A stretch of 64,000 bases of DNA from Scleromitrula shiraiana (taxonomy: Eukaryota > Ascomycota > Leotiomycetes > Helotiales > Sclerotiniaceae). The notes under the pieces were generated by a model. The model was not told where the DNA came from and did not search any database. It saw nothing but the letters and a program-made list of their open reading frames with translations. Shown here one piece after another: positions 22,309 to 35,396 of this stretch (within the stretch, counting starts at the first letter, position 1; every line of letters starts with the position of its first letter). The translations under genes and the position numbers were made by a program. The DNA lies in the NCBI GenBank assembly GCA_028455995.1, contig JABELC010000006.1:744001-808000 (forward strand), in the 5' to 3' direction.

Positions 22309-24436
22309 TGTCGAAATGGAGAAATTAATCTATGGAAGGCGAAAAGAAGAGCTCTGGAGGTATGACAACCCCAGGTCTTGAGAGATGTAGTTGATTGAGA
22401 TGAAGTGGAAATCGCAGGTATTCGAAGTGTTTTCTATTTGTGAGTATAATGAATATTCAAAACGTTGAATAGGGTTTCGAGGTATTTGTAGATTCGTGAT
22501 TCACCCAAATTCCCACTCAAACAATTCAACCAAATAACCAGTCTTCCGGTTCACGATCCGAAGTATTAGATTCGTTCACTATCGAAGTGAATATTCGTCG
22601 GAATGGTAGGGATTGGTGACGTGGAAGATTATCGGACTGGTATATTCGTAGTTATGATGTAGCGTGGTTATTTTTGAGGAGTGTGAGGTAGGTATTGGTT
22701 TGAAGATATAAAAATCCCAATCTTGATTGTGGGAGGTTCGAATTAACCGCAGCTCAGCGGATTGAAGTTATGACGAATTAGTATCATGTTCCACTACCTT
22801 AGTAGATTTGATTTCACTTGTCGATATTCCGAATTACTGGTAACAATTCAATAAAGCTATTGTCATACAATAAGCTTCAATTCGTATATTGTCCTTGAAG
22901 TGCTGAAAAGGACAGAGAAGGGTGAGGGGGTGGGTGAAGGAGATGAATGAGATGAATAAGGTGAATATCGAAGGATTGAATCTCAACTTTCTCTTTTTCT
23001 AAAAAGATGGAGAGAGAACTTTCGGAGGAAGAGAAAATAGATAGAGGATTGGAGCTGGGGGATCCTCTTTCTATGTGGATCCTGAGTTTAAGAAAGTGTT
23101 ATAAAGATAAAGTATGGATCAAATGAATAATGGATCATATGGATCATATGGGACTTATGGGACTTATGGAACTTATGGAACTTATGGATTGATAGAACTT
23201 ATGGATCTTTTTGGGATTAAACTTTTTTAAGAAAAAAAAAAGAGGAATTATAATATAATTCGGAAGGTCGGGAGTTAACCGTTTTCCTCTCAATCATTTT
23301 TCTTTTCTTTTTCTTACTTGTGGTCTTTACCTTGGTGTACCTTATTATAGTGTACCTTGCTGTATCTTACCTTGTTATTTTTTATGAATGATGATGACTT
23401 CGTTTTCAGGTGAACCAGCCCTCTTGATTTTTCCTATGGATGAAATTAATCCGTATTAATTGAGAGATTAACAAGGATGGGAAGATCTAATCATGTTTAA
23501 GTTTGGAAAATAATCCCAAAAGGGTAAAATAGATAAAAACTAAATCGGTAAAATATCTCGATTAGGAAAGCGGAAGATATGTAAGACCGATGATCCGTGT
23601 CAGATTTAGGGGAAAAAAAAAAGGCACCATAATTGAACCATAATAATAATTTATCTAGGCAAATCCACACACCACGCATTCAGGGTCTCGAATAATCGAC
23701 GGATTAATGGATTTGATGGATCGATAAGAATAAATAAGAAATCTGGATGAATTCCATCATATTGTAAGAATCTCATCGATATTGATATTAATATTGATAT
23801 TAATATATTTTATTGAATACCTTCCTTCATATTTGTTTACCATATAAAGATAATGAATGAATATTTCTCTCAAGTTTCAATTATCAAGGATTTCAATTCT
23901 ACTATTATAATATAAAATCTTGGAACCCTTTCTAGCCCAGATCAGATCCTAATCAACTTTTCAAATATTCTGATACCACTCACTAATAAACTTTTGGTAA
24001 ACTTTTGGTTGGGTAGCGAATGAGGTTAATAAAAAGCTTGGAAAACATTAATAAGTTATAGGAAAATCATCTCATCCAACGAATTCATACATAATATCAC
24101 CGAATAAAACATCTACCGCTTACTTCATAGTTCCAAGTTTTTTTTGTACCTTGGTATTCATCAATAATTGGTTTATGGTTGATAGTTTCTTTCTCAAATA
24201 CAATTAATGTACAAGAATAGAAGAATACAAGAAATACAAGAATACAAGAATAGAAGAATACAAGAATACAAGAAATACAAGAAATACAAGAAGTACAAGA
24301 AGTACAATATGATACGGTACAGATACTCATAATCAGTTAGTCAGTTAGTCAGTCGCCTTGATACATTTCTAAATACTGTACCAGTCAATTATTAGTACTG
24401 TACCTGTAATCCCCCCCCCACTCAACACCACCACCA
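22309..24436. other. Upstream region of the flavin carrier gene and gene-poor spacer
   Basis: It contains GGATCATATG and GGACTTATG-type short repeats (23118-23200), an ATTGATATTA repeat near 23780-23805 and an ACAAGAAT(A) repeat at 24212-24305. No gene is seen. Confidence 0.5.
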
Positions 24437-24628
24437 TCATCTGGGCTTCCCTGGGCAATACAACAATGCCACCACCACCCAAATTAATTCCTCATCTTTC
24501 CTTTCGGAAAATTTCAATATCTGCCACTCGGCATCCCCATCCGCATCCGCAACCATCAATTCCTCATTCCCCGGTTGGTATACCAATTCGGCATCTTCGG
24601 GTGACATGTTAAACCAATTAATAAACAA
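24437..24628 (-). CDS. Possible small acidic protein, 63 residues
   Basis: The ORF contains MSPEDAELVYQPGNEELMVA, DADGDAEWQILKFSE and a hydrophobic C-terminal part. It is more protein-like and more GC-rich than its flanks. No family is recognised and it stands alone. Upstream ATG choice is ambiguous (residue 1 or residue 8). Confidence 0.25.
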   Translation of the reverse strand: MFINWFNMSPEDAELVYQPGNEELMVADADGDAEWQILKFSERKDEELIWVVVALLYCPGKPR

Positions 24629-27600
24629 TTGAGTAAGAATTCGATTATCAATTCATCCCATCAATTCATCAATTCATCAATTCATCGATTCCATATTCTT
24701 TCAATATTTCTATTCTCTAACGATTCCTTTTTTTTAATCATCCCAAGCTTTTCAATTACCTCTATCAAGGACCAAGGTACATTCTAAATGTATTTCTATA
24801 GCCACGGTGTACATACCCAAACCAATTAATGCCCAAGCAACCTACTCAAACATGATCGCTCGGTCTTAGCACGATATGATCAGATAAACATTTCGTTTGC
24901 CATGCCAGGTTCGGTCTTAACAGTCGTTTAAGGTATGGGTATACGAGACTTGGCTAGGGTCCAAGACTTCTCAAAGTACCTTTTGATTACGACGACCTTT
25001 TTTTTAATATATGTTATGTGCAGATGAACCTTGGAAGGATATGATATGGTATGTATGAATGTATGAATGTATGAATGTAACTTCATCTTCAAACTTCAAG
25101 TGCAATTGGATCGTTTATATCATATCATCTCGTAGAGGTTACTGTTTTTGTACCTTCTCATACAGTACAGTACAATACTGTATCTCAAGATTAAAAATCA
25201 ATCCTTCTCGGGTAATCGATCCAATACCCCAGTTTCCGTACCCCAATCATCAAGTACAGCCCCAAGACAAGTTTTTCTTCAAAATTAACCAAAAATACTA
25301 TTTTTAATATTTGTAAGTCAATTAATTACCTGGGTACATATTGTACATCTCATCTCATCCATCTCATCCATCTCAACTACCGATTCGATTCGATTCGGTA
25401 CTATCCAGCTACATAATAGGTAGGTAAGTAACAAAACAACTTCCTTAACTCCTCACTCAATCCATTGATTGGATTCTCTAAACGCCTCAACCATCATACC
25501 GTACTACATACTAGATCATGCCCAGATACATACATAATACTGCATGCATGCATGCACATTCAAGTCGATTAAAAATAAAAAGCCATCATGACGCTTACCC
25601 GCCTCCCACGAATTCAGTAGTTGAACTTCTAGCATAGCATAGCATAACGTACAATCGGTCAATATTTTGGTCCGCGCGCTACGAATACGATTCCTTCCTT
25701 CTATTCGATGTTTCTTGGAGATATTTGGTCCCTGGCGATCCTATATCATATCATATCATATCATATCGCATCGCACTGCCTGCCCCTGCACCACGCGCTC
25801 TTAACACTCCAATAATAAATAAGCCTAGCTACAGTATTCCGTTCGGTATAGCGGTGCATGATAGTGTATTGTCGGCTGAGATGCAGTGAGGATAGCATGG
25901 GTCGGGCAGGTATGCTGGTGTATTATTGTTGATTTTTTCTTGTGTTAGATTCTTGTGTTAGATGCGATTTCTCATCATCATCATTCATCATCATCATCAT
26001 CATTCATCATCGCTCACTTACTATTCATACTATCTATACTTGCATTGAAATACTCATATAACTTATAACTTATAACGTCAACAATATACAAAACACAAGT
26101 GTGAATACTTCCATCTTTTTTTTATTTTTTTTTACTTTTTTTATTTTTTTTTATTTTTTATTTATCTTACCAAGATCAAAGTAGTACTCCAGTCTTTCTT
26201 TTATCAAGGAATTTAGTCTCCCTTTCTTTTCCTTTCCTTTCCTTTCCTTTCCTTTTCTTTTCCCTTTAGCTTCCCGCCCTCCCTCTAGCTCTCTAATTTA
26301 GACTCTCGCTCTCCCGTCTCCGGCTCTGCTCTAACCATTTCTTTCCATCACCCACCATCACCATCACCATCACCATCACCATCACGATATACCACACATC
26401 TCGCGATCTTAAGAGCGAGGCGTGGGATGAGGAAATATCGTCTATACTGGATTGGATGGGATTGGATTAGATTAGAATCTTTTATGGTATAGTATCCTAC
26501 TGTTTGTATGACTCCGGGGGTATGGAACTATACAATTACGGGTATCCTCTGTATTGTATTAATATGTTCAAGGAGTTCAAGAAGGGTGTTGTACGCCGTC
26601 GAGAGTATATATCTCCTCAACGGACACGTGACGTAAGGTCACGTGTTTGACTATACAGACGCCTACTTTACTTGGTGGTATTTGTTGATTGTATCGATAG
26701 ATGGAGTGTGGAGTGTGGAGTGTGGAGGGTGGAGGGTGGAGGGTGGAGGGTGGGATTTCTTGTTTTATGTATCATGTATTATGTATTGAATGTACATACC
26801 CACACTCTGGGTCCAGAGATGGTATGGGAGATATATGGTACCATCACATAGGCAGGAGATCGTTGTGAGAAAGCTTGATTGTTTGATTGTTTACTTGATT
26901 GTTTACTTGTTTACTTGTTTACTTGTTTACTTGTTCACTTGTTCACTTTTTTTGGTACCATAAAGAAATCCTTAATTAATTCCAAGGTTGCTAGAAGAAT
27001 AGTTTGTTGATTGGTTACTTGTGCGTTAATTACATATCAAAATATCTAGTAGATATATTATAAATCTGTATATCTCATTGATTCCTTCATCAAATAGACA
27101 AATGCATTATCATCCAACTATCGAATAGTCCTTCGAAATGAAACATATTGATATCTGCCATCTACATACACAACCATCTCTAAATCCCAAAACGTCTACT
27201 ATGCAGATATAGATTTCTCGGAGCGGCTGCAAAACTGTCGGTTATGTCATGGTGATGGTATCAATACGTATGGAATGACGAACACGAATGAATGTATTAC
27301 TACCAGGAATCGTTTTTGCTATTGCTATTGCTATTGCTACAGTACTTTTCGTCTATTTAGGATAGTAAATAACACTCGCCGTCGTATCTTTGGAAATCTT
27401 GTTTGGTGCGTGTGTTATTTTTTGTTAGGCCTAGGACGAATCGTTGGTTTTATTGTCCGCGGATGTTGGGTTTTGTTTTATGTGTCGATCGAGTGGGTGG
27501 AATCTTCTTTGGTAATATTTCGGGTGAGTGGTTGTTATAGAGTTAGGTCAATTATTCAATTAGTCAACTGGTTAACTGGTTAACTGGTCAACTAGTCAAT

Positions 27601-29025
27601 CTAACAAACATCGAATACAGTCTTGAATATCAAGTACTGCCTTTGAGTTCTCTTTCCAAGTTCTCGTAGTACCGATAACAACATATAAGAAAAGAATAAT
27701 AGTACCAGGAACAACTAGTGACTATATCGTTCAGTTTTCAGCTGGAATCTTCCCTTTGATTATATCTGCTCTTACGAGCAATAGCTTATGGTTGATTATT
27801 CAATTAATGAAATCAAACAAACATCTCCATATCATCTAGATGGCTTGAAACTCTCAGGATGTATACTATAGCAAGTTCCAACACTTATTGGCTTTCACAT
27901 GTTTATCTATAAGTCAGTGTATATCTTCAGGACCAAACATTCATATTCTATGGGAAAGCCCGGTATCACAAGTAAACCCGACTTCCAGAATGAAAAGCGA
28001 AGATAGTGAGATAATAGTAAAAGCTATTATATACTTCCTCCCAATTTCCAAAAAGCTACACAAATGATTCTCCCCAATTATTACTGGTAGACAACCAAGT
28101 CCTTTTCAAAATAACAATCTCGATTCTCAAAAGGCTAATACCGCATACATTCTGCATTCGAAATTATCGTAGCGCCACTTTCCCATTAGAGCTTTACCAC
28201 CAGTCCCAAACAATTAAATCACAACGACAGGTAAGAGTTACAACAACATACAGCATTCCTAATTCTTATCAAACAAAGATGCAGGCTGTCACTAGCCGTG
28301 AATATACAAAGGCTCAGAACTACGTAGATATATCTCCCTATTTAATCCACCCGGAACTTGCCCCCCAGAAACTGATAACAAAGATATCAAGATCTTGCTA
28401 TTGAAAGGAATTGCATCAGAACAATGAACTTTAAATAAATTAAGAGCTGTTAGCTATAGCTCACAATTGAGGCTATTTGGCAGAAATATGCAATTTGTTT
28501 AAAAGCCATTTTCTTGCCACTAGGCTTTACATTCGTTCCTACTTAAGAAAATTCCGCACTTGGATGTTTTTGCGAAGTTTTTTTTCTTCATATCTCAAAA
28601 TCACATTTAATTTGGGAAAAATTGAAAAATCCCACCAAATATCTCCCATCTTCAAATAATATGCTATTCATCCTTTCCTGATATAATCTCCTGGTGCAAA
28701 TCGAGCTTCATACGAAGAAAATGCTATTTTGCACGTAAAATACCAGCCAATGCGACCTTTGCATTTCTCTATACCACGGGTCACATCTGTGTTAATATTA
28801 CTACAATAATCTCGAATTATTTTGCTCTTCTTAAAGAATACATATATATGACTTCTAAGATTTTGCGTCTACTCTAAGAAATGTAAACAGTTTTCCAATA
28901 ATTATACTAAACTGCGATTGATAAATCGCATCCTCGATCCCAACAACTCCTGATCGAACAGCCCAAGCAGCTTCATCCTCGATTATCATTAACAGCTGAA
29001 GCCTAATTTCACAAACATCGCTACA
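24629..29025. other. Long gene-poor spacer
   Basis: No protein gene is supported. Visible content: ATCAATTC repeats (24650-24690), ATGAATGT repeats (25052-25078), GCATGCATGCATGC (25543-25556), CATATCATAT repeats (25743-25765), T-rich tracts (26116-26162), CTTTC repeats (26225-26260), CCATCA repeats (26353-26386), GGAGTGT/GGAGGGT repeats (26703-26750), TTTACTTG repeats (26888-26946) and a perfect inverted repeat with E-boxes at 26626-26648. The 27275-27583 ORF is a Tyr/Cys-rich repeat translation. Confidence 0.5.
26626..26648. promoter_or_regulatory. Perfect 9-bp inverted repeat with two CACGTG boxes
   Basis: ACACGTGAC and GTCACGTGT face each other across a 5-bp spacer. Each arm contains CACGTG, the E-box bound by bHLH and some bZIP regulators, and TGACGTAA in the middle resembles a CRE/bZIP half-site. 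The dyad symmetry is seen directly; a binding role is inferred. The nearest gene start is 2.4 kb away (29026, plus strand). Confidence 0.4.
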
Positions 29026-30513
29026 ATGAATAGTTCATCTGCAGGACCAGTGACGCCACATATTCCGCATTCCTCCACCACCGATTACGCTGGTACTTTG
29101 ACCAATTCTACAACAGCCATTCTTGTCTGTAGCACTGCTGCTATCTTGGGACGTATCTATGCACGGAATATTGCCACCAAGGTCAAGTTTGGTGTCGATG
29201 ATGCATTGGCTTACTTCGGATGGGTTCGTATAATGGAATGCACTATGAAAACATTTATACTAACAAAAGGTTTCATAGATCGGACTGCTAGGATTTAGCA
29301 TTGGCGTGTATCTAAGTTAGTTTCTCGATACTTATAGATACTGAGAACTATTAACCAACATAAACAACAGTTGCAGGAGACGGACTAGTCTCTCCACCCT
29401 CATCTCCACCCTCATCTCCACCCGTACCACAAAAATCCAACGTCCGTACCAACCACTCCCATTCCTAAACCCCACAATCAACTAACAGAAAACAAACCAC
29501 AGGGAGCATACCTAACAGACGCATTCCTCCCCATCGGAATCGCCGCCGCCAAACTCTCCATCCTCTTCCTCTTCCGCCGCATCTTCACTCGCCCCACCAA
29601 ACTCTTCACCTTCGGCTGGTACACGTGCGTCTTCCTCGTGTTCCCCGTATGGGTTGTTCTAACCTACACGTTAGAAGCGCTGGCTATCTCTCACAAGATC
29701 TCTCTTAATTTCTTGCTCAGTTATGTGCTTTTTACGATTTCGCTTCTCAATATGTTGACGGATATTTGTATACTTTCGCTGCCGCTGGGAATGGTGAGTA
29801 GGCTGCAGCTTTCGTTGCCGCGACGGTTGGGTATTATGGCGATTTTTGCGCTGGGCTCTTTGTACGTATTTGATTCTCTCATTTTCATCTCCATCTTCTT
29901 TACTGTCGTATATTCCATCCAACTAACACATAACTAACCCCCCAACAGAGGAACCGTCATCTCCCTCGTCCGCTGGATCATCGCCATCCTGCACATAAAG
30001 CAAAAGTGGGACCCCCGCTACTATACCTTCCTGCAAGCGCTCCTCGGCGTCGCCGAAATCGGCATCATAGTAATCTGTTCGTGTCTGCTGGTCATGCGCC
30101 CATTCTTCGTTACCATCTGGAAAGTCGCGTCGAAAGTGTGGTCGAGAGACAGCGGGCATCGGCATTCCGATGTTGTACCTACGTTGGCGGGGGCCACGGA
30201 GGAGGGAGCGGGAACGGGAGTGGGAACGGGGGTGGGGACGGATGTGGATGTGGAGGATGAGATGCGGAATATTGATGTTTATATTCAGAATCAGGTTAGG
30301 CTTGGTTTGGCGCGAACGGGTAGGGCGGGGGAGTGTGAAGGTCAACGGGATCGAGATGGGGATGGGGATGGGGATTGTGAGAAGAAGTTTGATGGGAATG
30401 GGAGTGGAGAAGGCTCAGGATCGGGATCGGGCTCGGGCTCAGGCTCGAAATCAGAGAAAGTGCCATCGATAACATGTGGAGAGATATCATCACCTACCAC
30501 GGATATTAGCTGA
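29026..30513 (+). CDS. PTH11/SAT4-type rhodopsin-domain integral membrane protein
   Basis: It belongs to the large fungal family of PTH11-like seven-helix membrane proteins (rhodopsin/SAT4 domain), some of which sense surfaces or signals in plant-pathogenic fungi. Exons: 29026-29223, 29279-29315, 29371-29441 (or ending 29423), 29503-29861 and 29949-30513, about 409 residues (403 with the shorter exon 3). Introns 1, 2 and 4 have clear GT-AG joins giving ALAYFGW-IGLLGFSIGVYL and FALGSL-GTVISLVRW. The donor of intron 3 is uncertain (GTACCA or GTCCGT). Hydrophobic helices are visible around residues 22-42, 60-78, 105-125, 140-160, 165-195 and 245-265. The motif ISLVRW fits the family. The tail after about residue 290 is hydrophilic, with Gly-Thr-Gly, Asp-Gly and Gly-Ser repeats. 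The usual loop cysteines are not obvious, and the loop between helices 2 and 3 carries a PPSS repeat, so the gene may be diverged. Confidence 0.8.
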
Positions 30514-30950
30514 GGAATCATTCCGTCACATCCGAGTCATCATACTAGTACAAACAACAGAATCACTACCAGCGGCGCACACAATATTCTAAATTAAATA
30601 ACCCTGGCGTTACACACTGGCAACCACTATATAATCACCCCAAAAGCGAGTCTTTTAAACTTATTTTACTTACTTACTAGATCTATATATCAACCCTCAA
30701 AAAATAATATAATATAATATAATATAATATCATAATACAATACAATCATTGATACAACTTGAATACATTTCTTTACTAATATAACTTGAACAGAGTAGAA
30801 ATAAAAAACAACTTGAATTACTACTACTAGTAACTAATAATTCAACGAACTTGTACTAGTATAAGAATCCAAAACCATACATTCCTTCCTCCCCTTCGCT
30901 TCCTTCCCTTCCTACAAGTTCCTACAAGAAGTAACTACTACCACTAGTAA

Positions 30951-30987
<37 letters not shown>

Positions 30988-32642
30988 TAATTATTTCAAT
31001 TATTTCTTCCAAGTCTATTTACTATCATATACTATCATATACTAGTAGCCTGACTCGGAGGTTAGTTGAGTCAGGGGCTCGGCTAGCCGAAATTCTAATA
31101 CTAATACTAATTTAAGTTGGTAGGTTAGCTCATACCCCCCCCCCCCCCCCCCGAAATATGTAGTTTGTGCTCTAGTTATTAATATTTAGGAATCGCATTT
31201 TACTGGTAGCTGTTTTGTTTTGATTTGATTTGATTTGTTTTGATTTGTTGCATATCAGTTGTACCGTTATATGAAAAATTTGCTGCGGGATCGATATGGT
31301 TGTTGTAACTTGAAGCGAAAACTTGAAGCCCGAGGGTAATTTCGTTACCCTGGAAGATCTAAACCTAAACCTAAACCTAACTCTCGATATAAATATGCCA
31401 ATGCATTAGCACTATTATCTTCTTAACCGCGATTCTAATTCTATACACTGGCAAATCGAAATGAGTATTTTAGTTGCGCGGATAACTTGAAGATAAATAT
31501 AACACAAATAATTTAAGACTATCGATTGATTACCTATCTAATGGATCCATAAGAATGGAACACCGCTCCAAAAATAATTTGTACGAAATCGATTCAGAAA
31601 TAACGATTTAAATTTATCAAAGATTTGTGATGTACTGTTATAGGTATATTTATTCATATTCTGCCAGTCTGGGTTGTACGACGTTGGAATGCAGATATCG
31701 TGCTTCAATGTTAGTATCCTGATTGATAAGCGAAGAGTGAAGAGTGATGTTTGATGTTTGATGTTTGATTTCTCAATGTTTATTTGGATAATGTGAGTTA
31801 TTTCCAACTCCCCATGGGATTATATGATATGATATGATATGATGTATTGGATTTTAAGAAATGTGGGTGGAAAATTAATGCATTCACTGCTGTCAGTTCA
31901 TAGGGTTATATCGCCTCCTTATACATGGTGTTTCTCTAATTGTCATGATGTTGCCCGTCATTTGCAAGTCTACCAAACCATATCTTCAATATTATGTTGG
32001 AAACAATATCACGATTGAAATCTATTTATCCACGCCTTTTAGTTGGTTTAGTCAATATCACATCTTAATTATATTGTGTTTCAAATTATATGATTTTTTT
32101 TATTTTCCCATCCCCATCCCCATCCCCAACCCCAACCTATCCAATCCAACACAAGGTATCTACTAGTAAGTTTAAGTAACGAATAAACATATATAAAACC
32201 TTCCACTTCCCCTTGCCATTCCTTTCCTTTCCCTTCCCTTCCTTAACCAACCCCCCTCCCATTCCATTCCATCCTCCTTGTGCAATCCAATCCAAAAAAA
32301 ATACATCCATCAACCCGTACAAAAGCAATCTTTCCAATCCTACTACCAAACAAATGAAATAATAACCAACTATACACTCGATAGTAGCAGTTGTAATAGC
32401 CAAGCACTGGCTGAGCAAGCATGGCAAAGCAAAGCAGAGTAGAGAAATCATCACTCCAACCCATCCAATCCCAACCCAACCCATTCTAACGCCAAAAATA
32501 CTCCTCCCTTAAGATCTATACAAACAGAGAAACGAGAAATGAAAACAATGCCCCGTCCCATCCCATGCTATGATATGATGCTATGCGATGCAATGCCATG
32601 GCAAAGGAACAAATTTTCTACAAAACAAAGTGCAAATCGTGT
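30514..32642. other. Repeat-rich spacer between convergent genes
   Basis: It holds a TAATA tract (30705-30732), a GAAA tract (30955-30985), ACTAGTA and AACTTGAA short motifs also abundant at 47.7-50.4 kb, a run of about 18 C near 31134-31152, three CCTAAA units (31363-31382), TGATTTGATT repeats (31220-31250), and CCCCAT/CCCAT runs near 32106-32130 and 32455-32480. No protein gene is seen. Confidence 0.5.
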
Positions 32643-34974
32643 TTATCTTGACCTTCCAGCAAGGCCCATTCCTCTGGTATTCCTGACCAAAAATGGACTA
32701 GGCATGTCATCCTTCTCAGGATTCCAGACCGTTGGTTCCATATCCCCAATACTACCACCACTGCCTTTGAATCTTCTAACCATGCCAACCCCCTCCTCTC
32801 TTTCCTTCTCTACCATTCTTACACCGAATGATTTTCCTTTCCCGGAGGGGCTCATCATGTCCAATGGTCTTCCACCTGCTCTCGCTTGTTGTAACTCCAC
32901 CAATGTTCTACCCATCACTGTACCAGTCTTCATGTTGTTCTTCATAGCTTGTTTACCAAGATCGGAATCTGCGTTGCCATTTTTCTTCGTGAGGCTTGAT
33001 TTGCGAGTTGGGCTGCCACCATTAAGGTCGCCGGAATTGTTCAGGAGGTTGCTGACGCTTGGGATTTTCGATAGACGTTTGCTAGCGGGACTGGATATCT
33101 CTTTTTTACTGACCAACCCACTTTGTGGTCTTAGATCTGTGCCGATGTTTCGAGATCCCAAAGGATTTGATTGAGAGCTGGGCTTTTGTAACGGTGCGGT
33201 TCTTTGCGAAATTAGATGGGGTCTTGACAATCCTTTGTTGAATGGGTTCACCTTAGATTTGGGTCGTGTGGGTGAAGGAACTGGGTGTTCGTCTTCGTCA
33301 TCTTCGGAATCCGAGTTGATGAGCATTGGCTGTAAACGATGTTCAGCATTGACATTTGCTGCAGCAAAAATATTTCGTCCTGATGATGGAGCTTTGGTGA
33401 TATGATTTCGGCGCGGAGAAAGTGATAATGATGCGATGGAGATTGGTGATGGATCGGCCATTTCGATGTCCATAGGGGTTCCAGCGAACATTGTCTGGGC
33501 TCGAGAGAAAGGTGTGCGTGTTGACTTCTTCAAGAATTTGGTAGGCTCTGGTGACATTGAATGGTCTGTGGTAGGTGAAAAGTTTTCTCCTGTGCTGCCA
33601 AGTGGTGATTCTGGCATATCCTCTTGGCTTTGTGATGAACTAAGATCAATGACGGCATGGTGACCGTCACCCTCTGACGTTGATGTGTTTGCAGATTTCT
33701 GTAATTCTTCTTCCACTCTCATGCGGACCTCATCATCGAATTGCTTTCGTAAATTGTCCACCTCCATTTGAACCAATCGATTGATTTCTAATTGTGCCTT
33801 CACTTCCCATTCTCTTCGTAGTGACGAATCAATTTCTTGACGCATTGCTGCTCGTTCCGCATCGATCTTCGCTGTTCGTTCTTCGATTTCTTTAAGTTGT
33901 TGTTTGGCCAATTCTTCTTTAGTTCTCAACAGTCTACTAAGCTCAACCACTTCTTTCTCTTTTCTCATTAGTTTGACAACCGGAAGATTGAGTAGTGTAA
34001 CTGTGTCAACTCGTCGATCCGGGTTGACCTTCAAACAATCCTTAATGACAGATTGAAGTTCTGGGGAGTATATGTTCGGTATTGGTGTGACCTTTCCTTC
34101 CTTGATCTTTTGTACGAGTTGAAAATGCGATTTGGCGTTGAATGGGACTTCTCTTGTGCAGAGTTCGTACATGATGCAACCCAACGACCAAATGTCTGAC
34201 TTCAATGTATATCTTTCGGCTGCACAAATCTCTGGGGACATATAGAATGGCGTTCCTACGTATGTTGAAGCAAAATCATGCGACTGCATCAACTTGGAAA
34301 GTCCAAAATCACCAAGCTTTACCGAATTACCTTCTCCAAGGAAGACTACTCAAACATTAAGATAGGCCCAAACGGAAAAATGAGGTACTTACTGTTTTCT
34401 GGTTTCAAATCTCGATGTAGAATCATGACGCCACCCGCAGGCTTTTGGGGTTTGGCAGTGTTCCCCAAACCCATAACGTTACTCCCAACCTCCGGAGGAT
34501 CGACACCATAATGACATCTATACAAAGCCGACACCAATTGCGCAAATATACTCCAGATGAATCCTTCTTCCGCATATTTGTTCTTTGCCTGCAAATCTTT
34601 GATTATCTTTCCAAGGTCCCCATTTCCACAATATTCCATGTACAAATGAAGATCTTGACTTGTTCGAATGTGTTCTCGTTTATAGTATCCGACAATATTG
34701 GGATGTTTGAGTGAAGAGAGGATAGCAAATTCGGCCTGCAATTGCTCTCTCTCTTTTTGTGACATTCGCATGTAATTAATTTCTTTTCGACAAAGTATTT
34801 CACCATTATCCTTTCGTCGTACTTTTCGAATGATACCGAAGGAGCCATGCCCTAAAATTCCATTTGATTCATATTAGTATTTCTTTTACCGACAAGAGAT
34901 AGCGCATCTGACATGATGAAGGGAGATGACATACCGATCTTCTCCAAAACCTCATATTTGCTTTCTTCCGACAT
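32643..34974 (-). CDS. nimA: NIMA-family serine/threonine protein kinase (G2/mitosis)
   Basis: It phosphorylates proteins at mitotic entry (Aspergillus NIMA, yeast Kin3 and Fin1 are family members). Exons 34935-34974, 34393-34851 and 32643-34345 give 733 residues; introns are 34852-34934 and 34346-34392. The N-terminal kinase domain has the glycine loop GHGSFG (residues 14-19), the ATP lysine at 36 in LCRKEI, HRDLKPEN at 159-166, DFGLSK from 179 and GTPFYMSPE in the activation segment. A roughly 30-residue insert rich in Gly, Pro and Asn lies just before HRD, as in other fungal NIMA kinases. Residues about 285-390 are a strongly charged coiled coil, followed by a long Ser/Pro-rich tail with DSEDDEDEHP, a likely regulatory and degradation region. 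The start is set by MSEESKYEVLEKIG. It is divergent from the ankyrin-BTB gene. Confidence 0.93.
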
Positions 34975-35396
34975 GATTGTTGATAAAAATTATATTTGAA
35001 AGGAGTTTATTGCGTGAATATATCTAATAAAAAGAAAGAGAAGAAGCAATTGCCATCAGTATTTTGTCGGTCGGTGATGTTTTTGTCGTTTGTCGATTTC
35101 AATTAATGATTGATTTTCTTCATTTTAGAAACTGTTAGGTAGTAAACATGTTGGCGGTTGCCCTTAGCAACTAATGCGAAGAAAACTAAGCTAAGCCGAG
35201 CTCAGATAATAATGCCATCTTGACAGGGCGGTGTATACACCAAGTCCGAGGATCATTTATCGATAAGCATTAATCTATCCAGATTGCTTGCCACAATCGA
35301 ATACCTATGCAATGTATATACACTTCTCTTTCCTAGGAGCTCAATTATCTTTACCCCATATATCGTTATCTTGTACATAATCTCCTTAGATTCACA
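34975..35396. promoter_or_regulatory. Shared upstream region of a divergent gene pair
   Basis: 422 bp separate the kinase start (34974, minus) and the ankyrin-BTB start (35397, plus), so the two promoters must overlap or abut. I see no clear consensus site beyond AT-rich stretches. Confidence 0.5.

Noticed and set aside
31363..31382. Three CCTAAA units as a telomere-like repeat
   Set aside because: The fungal telomere unit is CCCTAA; these are CCTAAA, only three copies, in a spacer between normal genes.
32539..33174. 211-codon plus-strand ORF
   Set aside because: It is the antisense shadow of the NIMA kinase tail.
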